Positions 57,703-64,000 of a stretch of DNA of 64,000 nucleotides are shown here, one piece after another. The stretch comes from Nilaparvata lugens. Lineage: Eukaryota; Arthropoda; Insecta; Hemiptera; Delphacidae. Where the stretch lies: the NCBI RefSeq assembly GCF_014356525.2, contig NC_052508.1, positions 52,634,442 through 52,698,441 of the forward strand, in the 5' to 3' direction. A model generated the notes under the pieces. That model saw only the letters and a list, made by a program, of their open reading frames with translations. It was not told the DNA's origin and did no database searches. The translations under genes were made by a program, and so were the position numbers. Position 1 is the first letter of the stretch. Every line of letters starts with the position of its first letter.

Positions 57703-60428
57703 TTGCATCTATTGGAGTCCTTGATAGTAACAGTCCCTTGTCACAGGATGAGCAGTCCGGTTTAGATGAGGTTCTTGGTGATTTCCAGGATGTATTATCC
57801 AAGAGATTGGGTAAAACAAACTTGTTGGAGTATAAAATCCGTTTGACCTCAACTGAGCCTGTACGTCGCCCTCCATATCAGCTGAACCCAATCAAAAGGG
57901 AGATTGTTGATCAAAAGGTAAAGAAAATGTTGGAGGAAGGAGTAATTGAGAAGGCTGTTTCCAATTATTCAAGTCCATGTTTTCTGGTACCCAAAGGAGA
58001 TAAGAATGACTCAGACAGCGAATCATGGCGGTTAGTGGTGGATTATCGATTTCTAAACAAACGTATCTCGTTAGATTCTGTGCCTCTTCCTAACATTGAA
58101 AGTGCCTTTCACAACTTCAATGGAGCCAAATTCTTTTCTGTACTGGATTTAAATTCTGCTTATTATCAGGTTCCTCTGCATGAGTCCAGTAGGGACTACA
58201 CAACATTTTGTACCATGAGGGCAACCTACAGATTCTGTCGTGTGCCATTTGGACTGGCAGTTGGTTCACAAATTTTGTCCAGTGTTCTGGATGAATTGTT
58301 TGAAGAAGAGAAATATAAATTTGTCTTTCATTATCTCGACGATATTGTCATCTATTCAAAAGATTTTTCAGATCATTTGTCTCATATCCGGATTGTGCTA
58401 TCAAAATTGCGGCAAGCTGGATTCACCGTTAATCCTGACAAGGCTAGCTTTGGGAAAACCCAAATTTCTTTTCTGGGTCACATAATGAACGAACATGGAG
58501 TAGCTGTGGATCCAAGCAGGACTACTAGTATTCGAGATTTCCCTCCTCCTAAAAATCAAAAAGGAGTTGCTCGGTTCATTGGGATGGTTGCATATTATCA
58601 CAAGTTTATCCCTCATTTTGCTGAGATTGCTGCACCCCTCAATGCATTGAGGAAGAAAAATGTCAAATTTGAGTGGACTGATATTCATCAGGAGGCTTTT
58701 CTCAAACTTAAGAAGGCCATTGCCAACCCACCTGTACTACGAACTGCCGACTTCACCAAACAGTTTGTCTTGCAGACTGACGCCAGTTCAACAGCGATTG
58801 CAGCAATTCTATCGCAGGAAACAGATGGCATCCTCCAACCTATTGCATATGCATCCAAGAAGTTGACACCTAATGAGACACGTTACAGCACCTATGAATT
58901 GGAGTGTTTGGCCGCTATTTTTGGGATGGAGAAGTTCAAAGTCTACTTGCAACATGCCAAGTTTAAGTTGCTTACAGACAATTCTGCTCTGTCTTGGGTT
59001 CTCAACAACCCCAAAGGTGGTCGTATTGGTCGTTGGGTATTAAGAATTTTATCGTTTCAATTTGAAACAGTTCATGTTGCAGGAAAATCAAATGTCTGTG
59101 CTGATTCTTTGTCCCGCATGTTTCAAGATGAGGAGGAACCTCTTGATTTGTCTCCTTCGGCTCAGGAAATAGAACCTCTCTTTTGTTTTGTTAACAATTT
59201 GAAACTGTCGGATTTTCCCCTTGTCTTTTCTGAAATCAAACATCATCAGGAGAATGATGCATTTTGTAAAGAGGTAATCGACAAGATAATCAACAATGAA
59301 GACCAATTTCCTTATTCATTGAGTAAGGGTGTACTTGTTGTCAAATCACGGAACTCTGATGACAAAAAGGTGGTAGTACCCAGGATTTTAATACCCCTGG
59401 TTTTCAAATACTTCCATGAAAGTGCTCTAGGTGGGCATTTAGGAATTTTCAAAACCACAAACAAGGTTCTTGAAAAATTTTTCTGGCCTGGGGTCAGAAA
59501 TGACATTTGTCGCTTGGTGAAATCATGTCATGTGTGTGAGAAAAGCAAACCTGCTAGACAACACAATTTTGGGTTCCTCTCATCCAAGGTGGTCACAAAA
59601 CCTCTGGAACGATTTTATTGTGATCTGGTGGGTCCTCTAATTAGAACTCCTGAGGGTTATACTCAAATCTTGTCTTGTGTAGACTCCTTCAGCAAATTTT
59701 GTTGGTTAATACCATTGAGGAAGGGAAATACTGCCTCTATTGTTAAAGCATTGAAAGGAATATTCTTGAATTTCTCAGTTCCCAAAAGTCTGGTTACTGA
59801 CAACGCACCAGCATTCACCTCTAATGCTTTCAAGAACTTCTGTTTTCAGCTGGGCATCCAACAGGTCACTACTTCACCATATTACCCTGCCCCTAACATG
59901 TCCGAACGGGTAAATCGAAACCTGAAGAGTGCTTTGATAGCTTTCCATGCGGAGGCTCAACACAAATGGAGTGATAGTCTAGAGTGGTTAAGCCTAGCTT
60001 TCAACTTAGCTGAACATGAAAGTACCGGGTGCACACCATTCTCTCTCATGTTTCGACATGCTCCCAATCATCCCTTGACCAATGCGTGGGGAATCGACGA
60101 AATACTTCCTGAAACCGTGGAGCCTGGCACCTTGCAGATCTGGCGTAAAGCGCGGAAAAATTTGTTGAAAGCGCATACCCGAATGGCAGAGCAATACAAC
60201 AAACGTCGAGTAGCAGTCCCATTTCAGATAGGTGATTTAGTGCTCGTGCAATCACATGTTCTGTCTAGTGCTGCTAACAGAGTGATGAGTAAGCTTAGTT
60301 ATCGGTTCAAAGGACCATATCTGATTAAGAAGTTTTTGACACCAGTTACTGCAGCTTTGCATGATCCTGAAACAGGAGTCTATATGCAGAAAGCACATGT
60401 ATCTCAACTAAAGAAGTACACTGAATAA
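57594..60428 (+). CDS. pol: Pol: reverse transcriptase, RNase H, integrase
   Basis: Open in the -1 frame relative to pro from 57594 (after TAA 57591-57593) to TAA 60426-60428. Residues are numbered from 57687. RT: WRLVVDYRFLNK and YLDDIVIYS (catalytic YLDD at 216-219). RNase H: Asp365, Glu406, Asp431, Asp473. Integrase: HHCC zinc finger (His577, His584, Cys614, Cys617), DDE catalytic core (Asp646, Asp705, Glu740), and a GPY/F module at 876-878. There is no chromodomain. All catalytic residues are intact. An unusual AVGSQILSSVLDELF segment follows the RT PFGL motif. Expression presumably needs a -1 frameshift from pro between 57594 and 57702. Confidence 0.95.
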   Translation, partial: VFPADPNLFNNSYFFGFKPRIKFNFVTEWRSLLSPLIASIGVLDSNSPLSQDEQSGLDEVLGDFQDVLSKRLGKTNLLEYKIRLTSTEPVRRPPYQLNPIKREIVDQKVKKMLEEGVIEKAVSNYSSPCFLVPKGDKNDSDSESWRLVVDYRFLNKRISLDSVPLPNIESAFHNFNGAKFFSVLDLNSAYYQVPLHESSRDYTTFCTMRATYRFCRVPFGLAVGSQILSSVLDELFEEEKYKFVFHYLDDIVIYSKDFSDHLSHIRIVLSKLRQAGFTVNPDKASFGKTQISFLGHIMNEHGVAVDPSRTTSIRDFPPPKNQKGVARFIGMVAYYHKFIPHFAEIAAPLNALRKKNVKFEWTDIHQEAFLKLKKAIANPPVLRTADFTKQFVLQTDASSTAIAAILSQETDGILQPIAYASKKLTPNETRYSTYELECLAAIFGMEKFKVYLQHAKFKLLTDNSALSWVLNNPKGGRIGRWVLRILSFQFETVHVAGKSNVCADSLSRMFQDEEEPLDLSPSAQEIEPLFCFVNNLKLSDFPLVFSEIKHHQENDAFCKEVIDKIINNEDQFPYSLSKGVLVVKSRNSDDKKVVVPRILIPLVFKYFHESALGGHLGIFKTTNKVLEKFFWPGVRNDICRLVKSCHVCEKSKPARQHNFGFLSSKVVTKPLERFYCDLVGPLIRTPEGYTQILSCVDSFSKFCWLIPLRKGNTASIVKALKGIFLNFSVPKSLVTDNAPAFTSNAFKNFCFQLGIQQVTTSPYYPAPNMSERVNRNLKSALIAFHAEAQHKWSDSLEWLSLAFNLAEHESTGCTPFSLMFRHAPNHPLTNAWGIDEILPETVEPGTLQIWRKARKNLLKAHTRMAEQYNKRRVAVPFQIGDLVLVQSHVLSSAANRVMSKLSYRFKGPYLIKKFLTPVTAALHDPETGVYMQKAHVSQLKKYTE

Positions 60429-62201
60429 CTTGTTTCTTATCCGTGAGGGGAAACTTGTTCAGTAGAGCTGACTTGTCTTCTTTCTATTCATGTCAACTTT
60501 TGACATTACTGTATCTGGACAGCATCTAATACCGTGAATACTTTGTTTTTTTCCATTTGGAAAATTCTTGTGTAATGGGAATATGGTAATTAATAGATGA
60601 TCGCGACATCTTTACTGCCCTCCTATTCTAATAAATACTTGTATATATGGGTATTAGCTTATTCTTTAAGCTGTTGGTCTGACGATGTGGTTGTGTACTA
60701 CATTTTCATTGTTGTGTTATGAGTAAGGAATTTGTTTCCTGTGGACATTGACTTTGAGGTATAAAGTCTTGGAAGAATTTGGTGTATTGTTTGTGTTAAT
60801 AACTATATTTCACGAAAATTTGAGCTAGGTCCTATTGTCTTCATGGATTTGTAATTTTGTTGTTGTAGTCAATGACTTGATGTACTGCAGTATGTGCTCT
60901 TGTGCTATTTAGTAATTATTTGGTATGTCTTTGTATAATAATTGGTGAGTTTTACACCACAAGGCTCTGAAAGTTGTTAACTTGTGGACTGTATATAAAA
61001 GTAGTGTTGACATTGTACACTGGGAACAAAGTGAATTGTTCTATTTTTCTAATAAAATTGTTTTGATTTCATATTAGACTTAGGCATTTTGGATATTTGA
61101 AGTTATGATAGTAGAACTATCTTTATTCCTTAGTTAGTCTGCCAACAGAGTCATCTGTGAATTCAAGTTGGTTAGGTATGTGAACTTTGTCTTAGGTAGT
61201 TGTACCTTTGGAAATTACCATAGGTCAAGTTAAACCCTTTTCAGTTATTGTTGGTTTTGTCTTATTCTAGAATCAAGAACAGCAGAGTATGCTAACGATG
61301 TTATTTTTCTTGTGGTGTTTATCTCTTGGAAGCTTGTGTAGATTTTCTCTACCCCTAGTGTGCGAATGGAGCTGCTCACTTCTTTTAATATCTTCTGCTT
61401 CAAGTTGAGTTGATGGCGGTGAGAACCGGTGCTCACTCAGTCATTGCTTGACTTGTTAGGTAAAGCTAGATTGGTTCAGGGTTTCCAACTGCTTGTTGTC
61501 ATATTTAAAATTGATTAATCAAAAATCTTCAAACCAGACTAACGTCTTTTATTATTGATCTCTGTCTTAATTATTTCTTTGGTGAGTAAACTGATTGACA
61601 GGCTGGCCACCTGGAAGATCAGGACTCTCACAAATTCTCCTTTTAAGTGGTAGTATTCCTTTGGGAACTTCGTCCTATTCCACATGGTTTTTTTTGAAGT
61701 TTTGCTTCCTTTGTTTTGTCAACTTGACATGGTTTTACTTTTACAATCATTCCACTTTGTTTTGCTTTTGCAATTATTCCTTTACCTCTTCCAAATATTT
61801 TGCTTTCAGCACCTTTCTTCATGATTTAAACTTTTCGAATTTTTTCCAGTATTTTGGAAACTTTGGATCCCATGATCTGGTATCCTGTGGAATCCTATTT
61901 GCATCCTGTCACTCTTCCACATGGGTTGGGATAGTCTCAACATTTTGTCCTTGTGATTATGTTGTACATAAATGCGTAATATATGAATAGAATGTAAGCT
62001 TAGTCATATATCTCTTGATAAGTAATGCACTGGGGGAATGCTTTTCATTTCTTTGTCTTAATACTAGGTAGGAACCAAGTTATTAGTTTGTTGCAGCACA
62101 TGAAACGGTGGGTTATTTGACTTGTTTTACCACAAACTTAGGTTATTTTTTTTATCTAGTTAGTTACCCTGGGATTGTGATTTTCCCTGGTGTTTCACAC
62201 C
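60429..62201 (+). other. Long 3' non-coding region of the gypsy element (no env)
   Basis: 1.77 kb between pol and the polypurine tract. The longest frame (61595-61990) has no ATG at its start, is Phe/Cys/Ser-rich by composition, and shows no signal peptide, furin site or fusion-peptide motif. It is therefore not called as an envelope gene. Confidence 0.7.
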
Positions 62202-62217
62202 AAAACGAGGGGGTGAA
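62202..62217 (+). promoter_or_regulatory. Polypurine tract for plus-strand priming
   Basis: aaaacgagggggtgaa lies immediately before the TGTAATGG start of the 3' LTR, the expected position and composition (two pyrimidines only). Confidence 0.8.
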
Positions 62218-64000
62218 TGTAATGGTCCCATTACAAGGTAGTTGATTTATTTAAAGTTCCCGCTGAAGCCTTCTGGTTTTTCTCCCTTTTTACTCTTTGT
62301 GGGAAATTTTCTTTAAATTTGTTGCCAGTCTGCCTTGCCGACTGCTTTGGCAGACAGAATAGCTAGCGTCTGTTTTGGCTTGGGTGTTGTATTCTAACCA
62401 ATGTAGCTATTTTGTGTTGTTAAAGAACAGTTTCTCTTTCCTTTAGCATTTAAATTTTGGCATTTTAACATGCCTAACTCATTTCCCAAATTCTCTCGTT
62501 CACCTAGCTATTAATTTATGTCTCATTTGTGTAAATGCACTTCTTTGCAAACGTTTGACACTTGAACAAGCCAAGCGAACCAAACGCGTCTGTTACTTGT
62601 TTATTAAATCCGCAAAAGGTATGTACTAGCATAAGTATTTAATTATTATTTGTAATAATTATACCCAAAAATGGGAACATTGATTTCCATAGACTCAAAA
62701 CAAGTAGTAATAAGACAAAAATAAGGTTGCATATTCAATGTACAACAGGTTAGATTGTAAGTTTGCTGGTTAGATCGTGTAATTAAGTGATCCTATGGAT
62801 TCTCTGGACGAGAATAACAAATTTTACTACTAGAATAGGAAGTCAGGATGCAGAAATATTACTTTGTTTTCTGTTAAACGTTATTTCTTTTAAACATCGA
62901 TAATTACTTCTGTTCAAAGTGGGGAGAGCTAATCTCCATAAATTTCAGATGACAATTATTCCAATAGTTATGTTGATATTATAATTTATGTAAATATTAT
63001 AATTTTGATATTCCACTATTATTTGCCGTAGTACTAGTTGATTATTATTCAAGAGTGGCCATTACATAGCATGTAGGCTCCATGCTTAAGATAGAATTAA
63101 CCGAAATGATTGTTATACAGTAGGTTAGGTGTGCTGAGCATAGATTTGTTGCATAATTCGAAACTCTTTTTTGTACTCCTTAAAATTATTCCTATTGAAA
63201 ATATTTGTTTTTGATTTCCTATTGTTAGAGGAGTAGAAACTATTGTAGATTGTTTATTATTTTAAGCGGTCCACGACATGGGGATTCACGATCTTGGCGT
63301 ACTGTCCGACACTCCACGAGCTGGGCGACATTCTGATTCTGACGTCACGGACGATCTGTTGGACCACGGCTGTACAATGGCATAACTATCTAATTTTGCC
63401 GAATGCTGTTGAACTACCAGAGTTTGTTACTCCCAATTGGACAGTTCGCCGAATTGAGGTAATACATCTCCAATTTTGCTACCAAACTGGAACAATCGGC
63501 GAATAGTGGGGGAAGTTATTCGTTTATCCTTGTCAGGTTGGGAATATAATAGTTTGTTCTCGATAATGAATTATTGTATTCCTTTCACTGTCCGTGTTGA
63601 GTCGGAAATGATCGAGCAGTGTATTTGAGGAACACTTGACCGCAACACTACTGGGGTGATGTTAGATGAACGAATTGGACTGCAACCTAATCACTAATTC
63701 ACTGACTTGTATTTGAATCTTAGGTAATCCAAGTATCCCTTGAATAGTAATTTCTTTTTCTTTTATTTTTGAACTTGCATTAATTCTTTTATTGGATATT
63801 GAGTAGTACTTGGGTGGACTTGCTTATTATCTGTTTTGAATTATTTTCCTTATATTCAAGATCAATGTTGATCTTTTGGGGATTTCAGTTACGTACTGGG
63901 TATCCTTGGATCGCCTAGATTCTTTTCTTTTGAGATTGTCATTTTCAGGTTTGGAAAATTATTTAGTAGTGGTCAACGACTGTTGAAAATCATGTATTGT
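62218..64000 (+). repeat. 3' LTR, truncated by window end
   Basis: Starts TGTAATGGTCCCATTACA and stays collinear with 52785-54567 without net indel. Its 3' end and the target-site duplication lie outside the window. Confidence 0.92.

Larger units (their letters stand above)
52785..64000 (+). mobile_element. Ty3/gypsy LTR retrotransposon, nearly complete, 3' LTR cut by window end
   Basis: Direct repeats start with the same TGTAATGGTCCCATTACA at 52785 and 62218 and stay collinear without net indel to the window end (1783 bp compared). Between them lie gag (55360-57114), a protease frame (57115-57702) and pol (to 60428) in the order PR-RT-RNaseH-IN, which defines Ty3/gypsy. I count about six substitutions between the LTRs (~0.3%), so it is young. 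All frames are open apart from the gag stop and the pro/pol frame change, both plausibly programmed. No env-like frame is present. LTRs of more than 1.78 kb are unusually long for the group. Confidence 0.93.

Noticed and set aside
61595..61990. 131-codon frame after pol as a possible env gene
   Set aside because: No ATG start, Phe/Cys/Ser-rich by T-rich composition, and no signal peptide, cleavage site or transmembrane arrangement of an envelope protein.
1..64000. CRISPR arrays, bacterial operons, riboswitches
   Set aside because: The window is eukaryotic transposon-rich DNA. Repeats are MITEs, LTRs and microsatellites without the regular repeat-spacer pattern.
1..64000. tRNA or rRNA genes
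   Set aside because: No T-arm consensus or rRNA-like block was noticed by eye. A covariance-model scan could still find one.

Overview
This window is eukaryotic, AT-rich and dominated by transposons. It most likely comes from an insect, and the repeat content suggests a hemipteran such as a planthopper. That placement is inferred from overall character: MITEs, a hAT-type element, Ty3/gypsy elements, LINE tails with ATAAA repeats, and a SIAH-type zinc-finger gene with no bacterial-style gene layout. No species was identified by search. Most of the window is non-coding, and most open frames in it are chance or transposon-derived.

Layout: 1-5.8 kb is intergenic or intronic sequence with one possible exon and several MITEs. 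5.83-17.97 kb is a nested transposon block. A ~146-bp MITE was split by a hAT-like element (12-bp terminal inverted repeats, 8-bp target duplication). That element contains further MITEs, copies of an interspersed repeat, a 103-bp-arm hairpin, and a complete 8.76-kb non-autonomous LTR retrotransposon on the minus strand (7330-16092). The LTR element has 2.47-kb LTRs, a GTAT target duplication, a tRNA-Lys-type primer-binding site and one 578-residue coiled-coil, repeat-built ORF.

18-52.8 kb is mostly unique or decayed sequence. It holds one intact intronless SIAH-like zinc-finger gene with a C-terminal membrane segment (21.4-22.0 kb), LINE fragments, short MITEs, microsatellites, and a few candidate exons of unidentified host genes on the minus strand (37.6 kb and 43.5-44.7 kb).

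52.8-64 kb is a nearly complete, young Ty3/gypsy retrotransposon on the plus strand, cut by the window end inside its 3' LTR. Its LTRs are at least 1783 bp. It carries gag with two CCHC knuckles, a protease reading frame entered by suppression of a UGA stop in the strongly leaky context UGA-CUAG, and pol (RT, RNase H, integrase with GPY motif) in the -1 frame. There is no recognisable env. Paired LTRs of both retrotransposons differ by only about 0.3%, so both insertions are recent.

Most unusual points: the gag/pro readthrough signal followed by pro/pol -1 frame change; primer-binding-site relics tandemly amplified inside the LTR of the non-autonomous element; its repeat-built ORF; and the four-level nesting, with a paralogous empty site at 43.4 kb.
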